DNA from: Christiangramia salexigens
Lineage (GTDB): Bacteria > Bacteroidota > Bacteroidia > Flavobacteriales > Flavobacteriaceae
DNA: 64,000 nt
Direction: 5' to 3'
Assembly (NCBI RefSeq): GCF_001889005.1
Contig: NZ_CP018153.1
Coordinates: 2,080,501-2,144,500 of the forward strand
This document shows positions 46,863 through 59,100 of the stretch, in pieces. Under the pieces are notes generated by a model, which had not been told where the DNA came from, searched no databases, and saw only the letters and a program-made list of their open reading frames with translations. The first letter of the stretch is position 1. The number at the start of each line of letters is the position of its first letter. A program made the position numbers and the translations under genes.

Positions 46863-46884
46863 ACCACCGATCTATACCGGTGGT
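46863..46884 (-). terminator. Terminator after the 166-residue membrane-anchored protein gene
   Basis: 7-bp stem ACCACCG (46863-46869) with CGGTGGT (46878-46884), followed on the minus strand by TTTATAATTT; 20 bp beyond the gene's stop. Confidence 0.65.
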
Positions 46885-46903
46885 CTACAATTGCTTCCTT
46901 AGC

Positions 46904-47404
46904 CTAGGCTGCTTTTTTAATCTTTGCCGTATTATTTAAAAGAATCTTGAATTCGTTTACCCAGCTTTGAGCTCTTTGAACTTCATTGCTCTCAAAATAA
47001 TCCCGGGAGCGATTAAAAAGCTGGATCATTAGATCCGGCTCATTTCTATATTTAAAATGGATATTCACCTCCTCAAGAAATACTCTGGAATGTTTACCCG
47101 GAGTTTTCATTTCAATGGTTTCCAGGTCAACTGATTTTAAATTTTTAAAATCCAACAGCTTTACAATAGGTTTTTTATCTATCATTTGAATAAAGAGCAG
47201 TTTCTCCTGAATTGAATCCAGACCCAAATAATTCAGATCCCAATGCTCTTTTTTAGAAAATGTTAAAGCGTTTATTCTAGCTTCCAGTTTAAATGTCTTT
47301 TTTAGTTTTCTGGAGTCATATTTTCCATAATAAAGCAACAATAAATAAGGTATAAGCACACTTAGTAATACCGTAATGGATACGGCGATCATATTTAATT
47401 TCAT
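46904..47404 (-). CDS. Hypothetical single-pass membrane protein
   Basis: A 166-residue protein not recognised as a known family. One N-terminal transmembrane helix (residues 5-25, MIAVSITVLLSVLIPYLLLLY) is followed by a basic cytoplasmic-side stretch and a mixed alpha/beta domain (LDFKNLKSVDLETIEM). The C-terminus is helical (SWVNEFKILLNNTAKIKKAA). Between yidD and a small lipoprotein gene, all on the minus strand, with its own terminator. Confidence 0.75.
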   Translation of the reverse strand: MKLNMIAVSITVLLSVLIPYLLLLYYGKYDSRKLKKTFKLEARINALTFSKKEHWDLNYLGLDSIQEKLLFIQMIDKKPIVKLLDFKNLKSVDLETIEMKTPGKHSRVFLEEVNIHFKYRNEPDLMIQLFNRSRDYFESNEVQRAQSWVNEFKILLNNTAKIKKAA

Positions 47405-47478
47405 TTTTAAAGATTTAGTTTTTGATAAATAATTTCATTCAGTTCTACTGAACCGAAATAACGGCCACCAGAATTTTA

Positions 47479-47832
47479 TCAAAAGACACTATGGAATGGA
47501 AAAAGGATCTTGCGAGAACTGCATCCCGGCTCGATAAAGAAATTAAGATCCAGATAACAGCAATCCTTACCTAGAGGGTTGTAATAAGAAAAAGCAGTAA
47601 AGTTATCTTTAAGAAAATTAGTTGAATTATACCTGACTTCTGAAGTCAGATTTACTCCAGGATCTTCAATTATAAAGTAACTATCCGCATTTTCACCTGC
47701 ATAAAATTCTGACTGCTGAGTAGTATCAGTTTTTTGTTGAAGGATTGGATCTGCAACAAGAAAATCACATGAAGTGAGAAGAGTAAATAACAGGCATAAT
47801 TTTATAATTATGCCGGAATTAATGAGGTTCAT
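47479..47832 (-). CDS. Small predicted lipoprotein, unknown function
   Basis: A 117-residue protein with lipoprotein signal and lipobox LLTSC (IIIKLCLLFTLLTSCDF). The mature part has three more cysteines (CCYLDL, EPGCSS) that could form a disulfide in the periplasm. No family is recognised. It is divergent from the acidic lipoprotein gene, sharing a 198-bp AT-rich intergenic region. Confidence 0.65.
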   Translation of the reverse strand: MNLINSGIIIKLCLLFTLLTSCDFLVADPILQQKTDTTQQSEFYAGENADSYFIIEDPGVNLTSEVRYNSTNFLKDNFTAFSYYNPLGKDCCYLDLNFFIEPGCSSRKILFPFHSVF

Positions 47833-48030
47833 CTTTTAATCATTAGAGGATTAAATATATATCAGATTAACCTTAAGTATTTGTTAATAATTCAAGCAGA
47901 TTTTATTATTTACAAAGCATGTAATTCACTCAATTCAAGTGATTTATTGAAACACCAAAAAATATTTATAAAAAAATATTCTGTATTCAAAAATGATATA
48001 TATTCGCTCACTTTTAATTTAAATATAAAA

Positions 48031-48267
48031 ATGAAAAAACTAATTTTTGGTGCTCTTGCACTTGCTTTATTAATCTCGGTTACTTCTTGTCGTAACGAAG
48101 AGAAACCAATCGAAGATTCAATGGAGGAAACTGAAGTTACTGAAGGTGCTAATCTGGAGATCTCTCCTAAAGTTGAAGACAGCATAGAGGTTGAAATGGA
48201 AACTGAAGTTGATTCAATTCAGACGCCTGCTACAGAAGTTGAGCAAGAAAGTCCGGCGATTAAATAA
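48031..48267 (+). CDS. Small acidic lipoprotein, probably disordered
   Basis: A 78-residue protein. The ATG at 48031 puts a lipoprotein signal first (MKKLIFGALALALLISVTSC, lipobox VTSC); the frame extends upstream, but that extension is AT-rich and not a signal sequence. The mature 58 residues are mostly Glu, Ser, Thr, Val and Pro with no aromatic residue, so probably unfolded. Followed by a strong terminator. Function unknown. Confidence 0.75.
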   Translation: MKKLIFGALALALLISVTSCRNEEKPIEDSMEETEVTEGANLEISPKVEDSIEVEMETEVDSIQTPATEVEQESPAIK

Positions 48268-48290
48268 GAAATAATCACAGTGTACTTACT

Positions 48291-48315
48291 AAAGTCCTGC
48301 CCATGGCAGGACTTT
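48291..48315 (+). terminator. Rho-independent terminator after the acidic lipoprotein gene
   Basis: Perfect 11-bp stem (48291-48301 with 48305-48315), 3-base loop, continuing into a T-run ending at 48320. Because of its symmetry it may also serve the convergent MFS gene. Confidence 0.85.
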
Positions 48316-48324
48316 TTTTTGATC

Positions 48325-49590
48325 CTATTTTCTAAGTTTATAGCCTACCGTAGAAAAATAAAGTATAAATAAATAGCAAGGCACCATCACCCAATAACCC
48401 GCCTGTGCACTCCATATGTCTGCTAATGCTCCATATGCCAACGGAATTATCGCACCACCTGCAATTCCCATAACCAACAAACTCGACGCAGCTTTAGTGA
48501 ATCTTCCCACATCGGCTAAGGCCAAAGGCCAGATCGCGGGCCACATCAAAGCATTGGCCAGTCCCAATAGAGCAATACAGGCCAGAGAAACATAACCATT
48601 AGTTATAATCGCCAATACAGAGAGAATGACCCCTAATATTGCTGAAACACGTAAAGCATTCTCCTGAGAAATGAATTTTGGAATAGTAAAAATCCCAATT
48701 ATATAACCTATCACCATCGTAAACATGGTCCCGGTGGCAAAATATTTGGCGGTATCCAGCGGAATTCCCTGTGAAGCACCATAGCTTATGATACTATCGG
48801 CCGCTATAACTTCTACACCTACATAAAGAAATAATGCAATTACCCCTAAGATCACATGTGGAAAATCAAAAACACTGGATTTTTTAGCATTTGAAACCGA
48901 AAGCTCCTCATCTTCTTTATCTGTATCTATTTCAGGCAAAGACGATTTATATACCCAAAGTGCCAGCAGTAGCAAGGCTACAATGATCCCGATATAAGGC
49001 GGAATCACCCTGAGAGCCATCTCATTTAACTCTATCGTTCTCTGTGCTTCGGAAAGGTTCGTTAAATCAGATTTTAAAGCATCAGCTTTATCCAGTTGGA
49101 GAAAAAAGCCTATTAGTATTGGAGCGAGAGCGCCCGCCATCTTGTTACAGATCCCCATTATACTAATCCTTTTGGCAGCACTCTCAGGAGGGCCAACAAT
49201 AGTCACATAGGGATTTGAAGCTGTTTGTAGCACAGCCAAACCACTTCCCATAATGAACAGACCCACCAGAAATAAGATATAAGTCCGGCTCATCGCTGCC
49301 GGTATAAACAATAATGCTCCAAAAGCCATTAAAATAAGGGCAACCGACATTCCATTCTTAAATCCAAAAATATTAAGGGTTCGTGTAGATATCGGTGCCA
49401 TGACCACATAAGCGATATAAAAGGCAAAGGTGACAAAGAACGACTGGAAAGTGCTTAACTCACAGGCAATTTCGAGATATGGAATTAGCAAACTATTAAG
49501 CCAGGTTATAAACCCAAAAATGAAGAATAAAGCCCCGATTATAATTATTGACCGGTTAAGATTACCGGAGGTATGACTCGTTTGATCCAT
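48325..49590 (-). CDS. Sugar MFS transporter (FucP/GluP-like)
   Basis: A 421-residue 12-helix permease of the fucose:H+ symporter family. Family features: ALFFIFGFITWLNSLLIPYL (helix 1), GSGLAVLQTASNPYVTIVGP (helix 4 signature) and NALMWPAIWPLALADVGRF (helix 10-11 region). It probably imports a hexose or deoxyhexose with protons, or glucose/galactose. No sugar-catabolic gene is adjacent, so the substrate is open. Confidence 0.92.
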   Translation of the reverse strand: MDQTSHTSGNLNRSIIIIGALFFIFGFITWLNSLLIPYLEIACELSTFQSFFVTFAFYIAYVVMAPISTRTLNIFGFKNGMSVALILMAFGALLFIPAAMSRTYILFLVGLFIMGSGLAVLQTASNPYVTIVGPPESAAKRISIMGICNKMAGALAPILIGFFLQLDKADALKSDLTNLSEAQRTIELNEMALRVIPPYIGIIVALLLLALWVYKSSLPEIDTDKEDEELSVSNAKKSSVFDFPHVILGVIALFLYVGVEVIAADSIISYGASQGIPLDTAKYFATGTMFTMVIGYIIGIFTIPKFISQENALRVSAILGVILSVLAIITNGYVSLACIALLGLANALMWPAIWPLALADVGRFTKAASSLLVMGIAGGAIIPLAYGALADIWSAQAGYWVMVPCYLFILYFSTVGYKLRK

Positions 49591-49848
49591 GAAACTTTCC
49601 TTGATTTAGGGTTTTCAGTATAAATCCAATTTACTCAGATTTCCGTATAAATTATCAGACCAATAATACAACTAAATGAGTTATTCAACAATTATGAATT
49701 ACTTCAAAAAATTTACCGGATAAAACATTCTAGAGTAAGACTATCTCTGCACCACATTTTGACTTGTAACGAAAACTATAAATATGTTCACTTAATATTA
49801 AACTTAAGTCCTACATTAAAACACCTAATAATAAAGGTCCATTAAGTT

Positions 49849-49867
49849 ATTGTTAACAATTTCACCT
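49849..49867. promoter_or_regulatory. Palindrome and first copy of TTAACAATTTC-ACCT motif
   Basis: ATTGTTAACAAT is a perfect 12-bp palindrome running into TTCACCT. The right part recurs at 50065-50080 just before the adhesin start. It could bind a regulator; none is identified. Confidence 0.3.
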
Positions 49868-50064
49868 AAAGATTTGTGTATTTTATCGAAAAAATTATTG
49901 TTATCAAGAAAGTTTTGCAAGATTTGCCGTTAAGCTGATATCAGGCCCTGAAAACTAAATGAAGAACCTATCCTACACAAATACCTCCGGAAGTCTTTTT
50001 CGAGAATATTTTAGAGATTATCGTAATTCATTTTAATTTTCGATAAGAATAAATTGGGTGGTTA

Positions 50065-50080
50065 TTAACAATTTCCACCT
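50065..50080. promoter_or_regulatory. Second copy of TTAACAATTTC-ACCT motif
   Basis: TTAACAATTTCCACCT, 55 bp before the adhesin ATG. GGTGG just upstream (within GGGTGG) can pair with CCACC, so it may form a leader hairpin. Confidence 0.25.
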
Positions 50081-50134
50081 GGTCAAATATTATTTCAATT
50101 ATTATCCTATACTTCTTTTTACAGCCCCCTTTTT

Positions 50135-53100
50135 ATGATTAAGTCTTTCAGATCTCTTGCAACATTATTTTTGTTTTTCATTTGTGCTAATAACCTTTTA
50201 GGGCAAACTAAGGGATTAATTTACAAACCTGCGGAAGGCGCAGGTCAAGTTGTCCTGGATCCAAACACCGATGGTTATACCTCCCAGGATATCAATGGCT
50301 TTATTACAGACGATGAAGCCGAAAGTGAAATCCCATATACACCATTGCCTTCCTTTGGTTCAGCCGAACCAGATAGTGACCTGGGGCCGGGGCCTAATTG
50401 TGGTTTTACCGACTTGGTAAAATCTGAAGATAACAATACGGTCTATACTTATCTGGATTCCAATGAGAACCTGATGTTTCGCTTTAGATTAGGAGGCACT
50501 GCCGATAACTCTAAAGCATATAGTATATTAATAGATACAGATCAAAAATTTGGTGCAACCGGACCTGATGCTGATCCCAATTATGTAGTGGGAAATCCCG
50601 GTTTTGAGATTGAAGTTGTTTTACGAACCAATTTTGGAGTGGGCCTCTATGATGTAGATGGAACAACTTCACCTGTAGAAATTGGAGACGCGGTTGTAAA
50701 CAGACCATATGACGAGTACGCCCAGAAATCTATTGCAGTTTCAGAAATATGTGAGGATGATGACTATTTCTATGATTTTTATATCCCTTTTGAAACTATA
50801 GCAACCGCATTTGGTATAACTACCAGCACTCCGCTAAGAATGGTAGGTAATACCGTGATTAATCCGCATGAGGCTATTGGAAACAATGGAATTTCAGACT
50901 TAGGAGGGATAGATGATAGTTCAGGTTTAACCGATGAATTATGGGAAAATCTAATAGGGGTCTTTCCTCCAACAAGTGTTGAAGAGATAGGCAATGGAAG
51001 CAAACTGTATCCTCGCGCAGAATGTCCTTCTATTACATCCCAAATGATAATAGATGTAACCACTATTTCAGGAACCTCTTCTGAAGTTGATGGGGCGACC
51101 ATAGAAGTATTTAAAGATGGAACTTCAATTGGCACCACAACCGTAACCGGTGGTAACTGGAGCATGGATATTGCGGCCGCTCAGGAAGGTGAAGTTTATT
51201 CTGCTATTGCTAGTCTCTCTGAGGCAGCGGCCACTGCTGCAAATTCCACCCCAAAATCTGAGTCGTTTTCTAATTGTAATGTAAGCACGGTAAGTGCTTC
51301 GTGCACAGAACCGCCGGTAATTGACGCCCTTGTTAATGGTGCTAAAGGATTAACGGGAACTTATACCGGACCTATTGGTACAATAATTCGCGTTTACACT
51401 TATCCCGATGGAAATCTCTGGACGGGAGCTGACGAAAATCCATATACTACAACACAATCTACAAATTGGACAGTTGCTGGAAGCAAGGGACAAGCCTTAC
51501 CAGCGGGAGCTTATTACGCCACCGCTGAAGCTCCTGGTGAATGTGAGTCTAAGATCTCGACAATAAATTATTTGTGTAAGAATAATCAAAACGCTGTGAC
51601 TCCGGTGATCTCTTCACTTCCTATTATGGCGGGCACCACCACCATTTCAGGAACAGCCGGTACAGATGCGTATGTAGAGCTATTTATTGATGGCGAGAAA
51701 ACTACATTTAATACTACCACCACCAACAGTGATAATAGCTGGAGTTTTTCAGGTATTCCTAGTGTAGAAGAAGGACAGACCATATCAATTCTTAGTTTTG
51801 AAGCCGATTCTGGATGCATGGCTTCAGCTTCAGTGATAGTACAGGGAACATCCTTTAAGCCGGTTATTACAGGTGATTATTGTTCTGCAAGTAATATTTC
51901 ATCTGTAACCGGAATTTCTGGCGAGGCGGAAGGGACAACTATAAATGTCTACACCAGCTCAACGCAAAATGACTCAAATCCAACTCTTGCCGGTTCTACA
52001 ACTGTAACTGCATCGGGTATCTGGGAATTAACAGGACAGGATATATCTGCCGGAACCTATATAAAGGCAACTGCTGATGCAGTGGATAAAATTGAAGGTC
52101 CGTTTTCTGACGAAGTTTTGGTCAAAACCAGGTCTCAGGATTTACTTGACATGTTAGAACTTACATCAGATCCGATCATAGAAGGAGATGATGCAATTAA
52201 CGGAACTATTCCAGTATCTACAGACCAAACCCTTGTTCAATTATACATAAACGATATCCTGATTGACGATGCGAACACTATAGTATCTGCGGGGAATTCT
52301 AATTGGACAATTAGTGGTTTAAGCTCCCCCTTTTCAAAATTATTTGCCGGAGGGGTTGCAACAGTGAGGTTTACAGTTTTATCAGGACAAAACTGTGAAA
52401 GCGCTCCATCCAATGCCGTAACGATTTCATGTAAACCGCCATCCTCTCAAACCTATTCTGCTATAAGCTCCACAACAATTTGTGAAGACGGGACAGTTAC
52501 GTTTAAGTTGGACTCTACCGAAGACCTGATAGTATATGAATTAATTGACCAAGACGGTACACCTGTAGGTCCAGCAAAACTTGGAAACGGCGTTTCTATT
52601 AACCTTGAAACCTTCGCACTTAAACCAACTGTGGAGAATATTATAATTAAAGCGCAAAAAATTGGTATCACTTGTGATACAGACCTTTTACCTGCAATAG
52701 ATATTACGGTAAACCCTAAGCCGGGAGCAAGTATTGGAGCAAACCCGGAGATATTCACCGGTGATACGGTTGCTAAATTAACCTACTCGACTTTGGTTAA
52801 TAGCCCTGATCTGTATTCAATAGATTTTACAAACACATCTATTTCAGATGTAAATTCTGCCAGCCTATCCGGGTCTCCTATAGATATGGATATTCCCTCA
52901 AACCTTTCAGAGGGTACATATACAGCAACCTTAATTCTTATCAATTCTTCTACAGGATGTAGTTCAGATCCGATTCCTTTTTCCGTTATTATTTCTCCAA
53001 GACCTATCATTGTTCTTAATGCAATTTCATCAGATAATTACATTAATGCAACTGAAGATGATGCAGCGGTTAATATTAGTGGGACAACTCTGAACGTTGA

Positions 53101-56100
53101 GGACGATCAAACTATTACAGTAAGTATAAATGGAAAAACTTATACCACCACTGTCACAGCTGGCAACTGGAATCTGAATATTCCAGCAGCTGATGTTCAG
53201 TTATTTGACCCTACCGAAATTTTGTATGCAGATGTGAAGAACGCCGCCGGTCTTAGCGCTCCAACAGCATCGCGAACAATTGTATACGATAAGTTCTCCC
53301 CATTACCTGTTATATCAGGAGCCCCCTCCACGGTTTCGAACACCGACCCATATGACATAAGTATAGATTTTGGAGAACCTGTTAACAATTTTGTTATTGG
53401 GGATATAAGCGTAGCTAATGGTACTGCAACTAACCTAATTGAAAATGCCGATGGCACCTACACTGCAACAATTACTCCAGATGCAAATGGTGATATCACC
53501 ATAGATATCCCGGCAGATGTAACGACCGATGCCGCGGGAAATAATAATACCTCTGCCAGCCAGGCCTCAACCGCTTATAACGAGTCAGCTCCGGCAATTA
53601 CCTCGATAAAGGCTTCTTCTGCAAATGAAGGTGAAAATGTAGTTTTTGAATTCACTATTAACAGTACAAGTTCTCAGAACCAGGAATACACTTTCTCGCT
53701 TACAAATGGAACTGCCAGTGATTCAGATTATGATACCTCCAATGTTACTGCAACGGTAACTTCCGGACAAACTACCGGAAGTGTAAGTGTACCTACTACA
53801 GAAGATGGTATCGATGAAGACAATGAAACTTTCAATATTTACGGAGGCTCAGAATCTGCGATCGGAACTATTAATGATGATGATGCCTCTCCTGTAATTT
53901 CTGCTACAGATAAAAATGTTGCTGAAGGTCAGACAGCAGTTCAAACCGTAACAGCAGCCGATGCCGATAGTGGGGACACTCAATCTTATTCGATAGATGG
54001 AACCGACTCAGCATTCTTTAGTATTGATCCTGATTCCGGAGTACTAACTTTTAAAACCGCTCCGGATTTTGAGAATAAGGCTGATGATAATGGAGATAAT
54101 GTTTATAACCTGAATGTTATTGTAACCGATGCAGCCAACAATACAGATTCCCAGGCCATCGCAATTACCGTAACCGATGTTAATGAAGCGCCGGTAATTT
54201 CTGCTAGTGACAAAAATGTTCCGGAAGGTCAGACAGCTGTTCAAACCGTAACAGCTACAGATGCCGATAGCGGCGATACACAAACCTATTCTATTGACGG
54301 AACCGACTCAGCATTCTTTAGTATCGGTCCTGATTCTGGAGTGCTAACATTTAATACCGCTCCGGATTTTGAGAATAAAGCTGATGCTAATGGAGATAAT
54401 GTTTATGAACTGAATGTTATCGTAACCGATGCAGCAGATAATACAGATTCTCAGGCTATCGCTATTACCGTCACCAATGTTAATGAAGCGCCGGTAATTT
54501 CAGCTAGTGATAAAAATGTTCCAGAAGGTCAGACAGCTGTTCAAACCGTGACAGCTACAGATGCCGATAGTGGGGACACTCAATCTTATTCGATAGATGG
54601 AACCGACTCAGGATTCTTTAGTATCGATCCTGATTCTGGCGTGCTGACATTTAATACCGCTCCGGATTTTGAGAATAAGGCAGATGCTAATGGAGATAAT
54701 GTTTATAACCTGAATGTGATTGTAACCGATGCAGCCGATAATTCAGATTCTCAGGCTATTGCTATTACAGTAACCGATGTTAATGAAGCGCCGGTAATTT
54801 CAGCTAGTGACAAAAATGTTCCAGAAGGTCAGACAGCAGTTCAAACCGTAACAGCTACAGATGCCGATAGCGGCGATACACAAACCTATTCTATTGACGG
54901 AACCGACTCAGCATTCTTTAGTATCGATCCAGATTCTGGAGTGCTAACTTTTAAAACTGCTCCGGATTTTGAGAATAAAGCTGATGCTAATGGAGATAAT
55001 GTTTATGAACTGAATGTTATCGTAACCGATGCAGCAGATAATACAGATTCTCAGGCTATCGCTATTACCGTCACCAATGTTAATGAAGCGCCGGTAATTT
55101 CAGCTAGTGATAAAAATGTTCCAGAAGGTCAGACAGCTGTTCAAACCGTGACAGCTACAGATGCCGATAGTGGGGACACTCAATCTTATTCGATAGATGG
55201 AACCGACTCAGGATTCTTTAGTATCGATTCCAATACTGGAGAACTAACTTTTAAAACCGCTCCGGATTTTGAGAATAAAGCTGATGATAATGGAGATAAT
55301 GTTTATGAACTGAATGTTATCGTAACCGATGCAGCCGATAATACAGATTCTCAAGCCATCGCTATTACCGTAACCGATGTTAATGAAGCGCCGGTAATTT
55401 CAGCTAGTGACAAAAATGTTCCAGAAGGTCAGACAGCAGTTCAAACTGTAACAGCAACCGATGCCGATAGCGGCGACACGCAAACCTATTCTATTGACGG
55501 AACCGACTCAGCTTTCTTTAGTATCAATTCCAATACTGGAGAACTAACTTTTAAAACCGCTCCGGATTTTGAGAATAAGGCAGATGCTAATGGAGATAAT
55601 GTTTATAATCTGAATATTATTGTAACCGATGCAGCCGATAATACAGATTCACAGGCTATTGCTATTACAGTAACCGATGTTAATGAAGCGCCGGTAATTT
55701 CAGCTAGTGACAAAAATGTTCCGGAAGGTCAGACAGCGGTTCAAACCGTAACAGCTACAGATGCCGATAGTGGGGACACCCAAACCTATTCTATTGATGG
55801 AACTGACTCAGCATTCTTTAGTATCGATCCAGATTCTGGAGTGCTGACATTTAAAACCGCTCCGGATTTTGAGAATAAGGCTGATGCCAACTCCGATAAT
55901 ACTTATAACCTGAATGTTATCGTAACTGATGCAGCCGATAATACAGATTCACAGGCTATTGCTATTACCGTAACCGATGTTAATGAAGCGCCGGTAATTT
56001 CAGCGAGTGATAAAAATGTTCCAGAAGGTCAAACAGCAGTTCAAACCGTAACAGCTACAGATGCAGATAGTGGGGATACGCAAACCTATTCAATTGATGG

Positions 56101-59100
56101 AATCGACTCAGCATTCTTTAGTATCGATCCTGATTCTGGAGAACTAACTTTTAAAACTGCTCCGGATTTTGAAAATAAGGCTGATGACGGAGGCAACAAC
56201 ATTTATAACTTAAATGTGATTGTAACCGATGCAGCAGATAATTCAGATTCTCAGGCTATCGCAATTACCGTAACCGATGTTAATGAAGCGCCGGTAATTT
56301 CAGCTAGTGACAAAAATATTCCAGAAGGCCAGACAGCAGTTCAAACCGTAACAGCTACAGATGCCGATAGTGGCGATACACAAACCTATTCTATTGACGG
56401 AACCGACTCAGCATTCTTTAGTATCGATCCAGATTCTGGAGTGCTAACATTTAATACCGCTCCGGATTTTGAGAATAAAGCTGATGCTAATGGAGATAAT
56501 GTTTATAACCTGAATGTTATTGTAACCGATGCAGCCAACAATACAGATTCTCAGGCTATCGCAATTACCGTAACCGATGTTAATGAAGCGCCGGTAATTT
56601 CAGCGAGTGATAAAAATGTTCCAGAAGGTCAAACAGCAGTTCAAACCGTAACAGCTACAGATGCAGATAGTGGGGATACGCAAACCTATTCAATTGATGG
56701 AATCGACTCAGCATTCTTTAGTATCGATCCTGATTCTGGAGAACTAACTTTTAAAACCGCTCCGGATTTTGAGAATAAAGCTGATGATAATGGAGATAAC
56801 ATTTATAACCTGAATGTTATCGTAACCGATGCAGCAGATAATTCAGATTCTCAGGCTATCGCAATTACCGTAACCGATGTTAATGAAGCACCGGTAATTT
56901 CTGCTAGTGACAAAAATGTTCCGGAAGGTCAGACAGCTGTTCAAACCGTAACAGCTACCGATCCCGATAGCGGCGATACGCAAGCCTATTCTATTGATGG
57001 AACCGACTCAGGATTCTTTAGTATTGATCCAAATTCTGGAGTGTTGACATTTAATACAGCTCCGGATTTTGAGAATAAAGCTGATGATAATGGAGATAAT
57101 GTTTATAACCTGAATGTTATTGTAACCGATGCAGCAGATAATTCAGATTCACAGGCTATCGCAATTACCGTAACCGATGTTAATGAAGCGCCGGTAATTT
57201 CTGCTAGTGACAAAAATGTTCCGGAAGGTCAGACAGCAGTTCAAACCGTAACAGCTACCGATGCTGACAGCGGCGATACGCAAACCTATTCCATTGATGG
57301 AACAGACTCAGCATTCTTTAGTATCGATCCAGATTCTGGAGTACTGACATTTAATACCGCTCCTGATTTTGAGAATAAGGCTGATGATAATGGAGATAAT
57401 ATTTATAACCTGAATGTTATCGTAACCGATGCAGCAGATAATTCAGATTCACAGGCTATCGCAATTACCGTAACCGATGTTAATGAAGCGCCGGTAATTT
57501 CAGCTAGTGACAAAAATGTTCCGGAAGGTCAGACAGCAGTTCAAACCGTAACAGCTACCGATGCTGACAGCGGCGATACCCAAACCTATTCTATTGATGG
57601 AACCGACTCAGCATTCTTTAATATCGATTCCAATACTGGAGAACTAACTTTTAAAACTGCTCCGGATTTTGAAAATAAAGCTGATGATAATGGAGATAAT
57701 GTTTATGAACTGAATGTTATTGTAACCGATGCAGCCGATAATACAGATTCCCAGGCCATCGCTATTACTGTAACCGATGTTGATGAAAGCGCACCGGCAA
57801 TTACTTCAATTACCTCTTCTTCCGCAAGCGAAGGAGATAATGTGATATTTAGTTTCTCAATTAATAATGCAAGTTCTCAGAATCAGGAATATATTTTCAG
57901 TCTTACAAATGGAACTGCCAGTGATTCAGATTATGATACCTCCAATGTTACTGCAACGGTAACTTCCGGACAAACTACCGGAAGTGTAAGTGTACCTACT
58001 ACAGAAGATGGTATCGATGAAGACAATGAAACTTTCAATATTTACGGAGGCTTAGAATCTGCGATCGGAACTATTAATGATGATGATGCCTCTCCGGTAA
58101 TTTCTGCTACAGATAAAGATGTTCCAGAAGGTCAGACAGCAGTTCAAACCGTAACAGCTACCGATCCCGACAGCGGCGATACGCAAACCTATTCAATTGA
58201 TGGAACTGACTCAGCATTCTTTAATATCGATCCAAATTCTGGCGTGCTAACATTTAATACCGCTCCGGATTTTGAAAATAAAGCTGATGATAATGGAGAT
58301 AACATTTATAACCTGAATGTTATTGTAACCGATGCAGCCGATAATTCAGATTCTCAGGCTATTGCCATTACAGTAACCGATGTTAATGAAGCGCCGGTAA
58401 TTTCTGCTACAGATAAAAATGTTCCGGAAGGTCAGACAGCAGTTCAAACCGTAACAGCTACCGATGCTGACAGCGGCGATACGCAAACCTATTCCATTGA
58501 TGGAACCGACTCAGCATTCTTTAGTATTGATCCTGATTCTGGAGAACTAACTTTTAAAACTGCTCCGGATTTTGAAAATCCTGCTGATGACGGAGGCAAC
58601 AACATTTATAACTTAAATGTGATTGTAACCGATGCAGCCGATAATACAGATTCCCAGGCCATCGCTATTACTGTAACCGATGTTGATGAAAGCGCACCGG
58701 CAATTACTTCAATTACCTCTTCTTCCGCAAGTGAAGGAGATAATGTGATATTTAGTTTCTCAATTAATAATGCAAGTTCTCAGGATCAGGAATATATTTT
58801 CAGTCTTACAAATGGAACTGCCAGTGATGCAGATTATGATATTTCCAATGTTACTGCAACAGTAAATGCCGGACAAACTACCGGAAGTGTAAGTGTACCT
58901 ACTACAGAAGATGATATCGATGAAGACAATGAAACTTTCAATATTTACGGAGGCTCAGAATCTGCGATCGGAACTATTAATGATGATGATGCCTCTCCGG
59001 TAATTTCTGCTACAGATAAAGATGTTGCTGAAGGTCAGACAGCTGTTCAAACCGTGACAGCAACCGATGCCGATAGCGGCGATACGCAAACCTATTCAAT

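Larger units (their letters stand above)
49591..50134. other. 544-bp regulatory region upstream of the giant adhesin gene
   Basis: No gene seen. It contains a 12-bp perfect palindrome ATTGTTAACAAT (49849-49860), a palindrome CTGATATCAG (49935-49944), and a motif repeated 212 bp apart, TTAACAATTTCACCT (49853-49867) and TTAACAATTTCCACCT (50065-50080). No clear TAnnTTTG promoter was identified. Confidence 0.5.

Noticed and set aside
47881..48030. N-terminal extension of the acidic lipoprotein
   Set aside because: It would put 50 AT-rich-encoded residues before a clear lipoprotein signal peptide.
53888..57787. Regular direct repeats that might suggest a CRISPR array
   Set aside because: The period is 300 bp, the repeats are coding in one continuous frame, and there are no short identical repeats separated by unique spacers.
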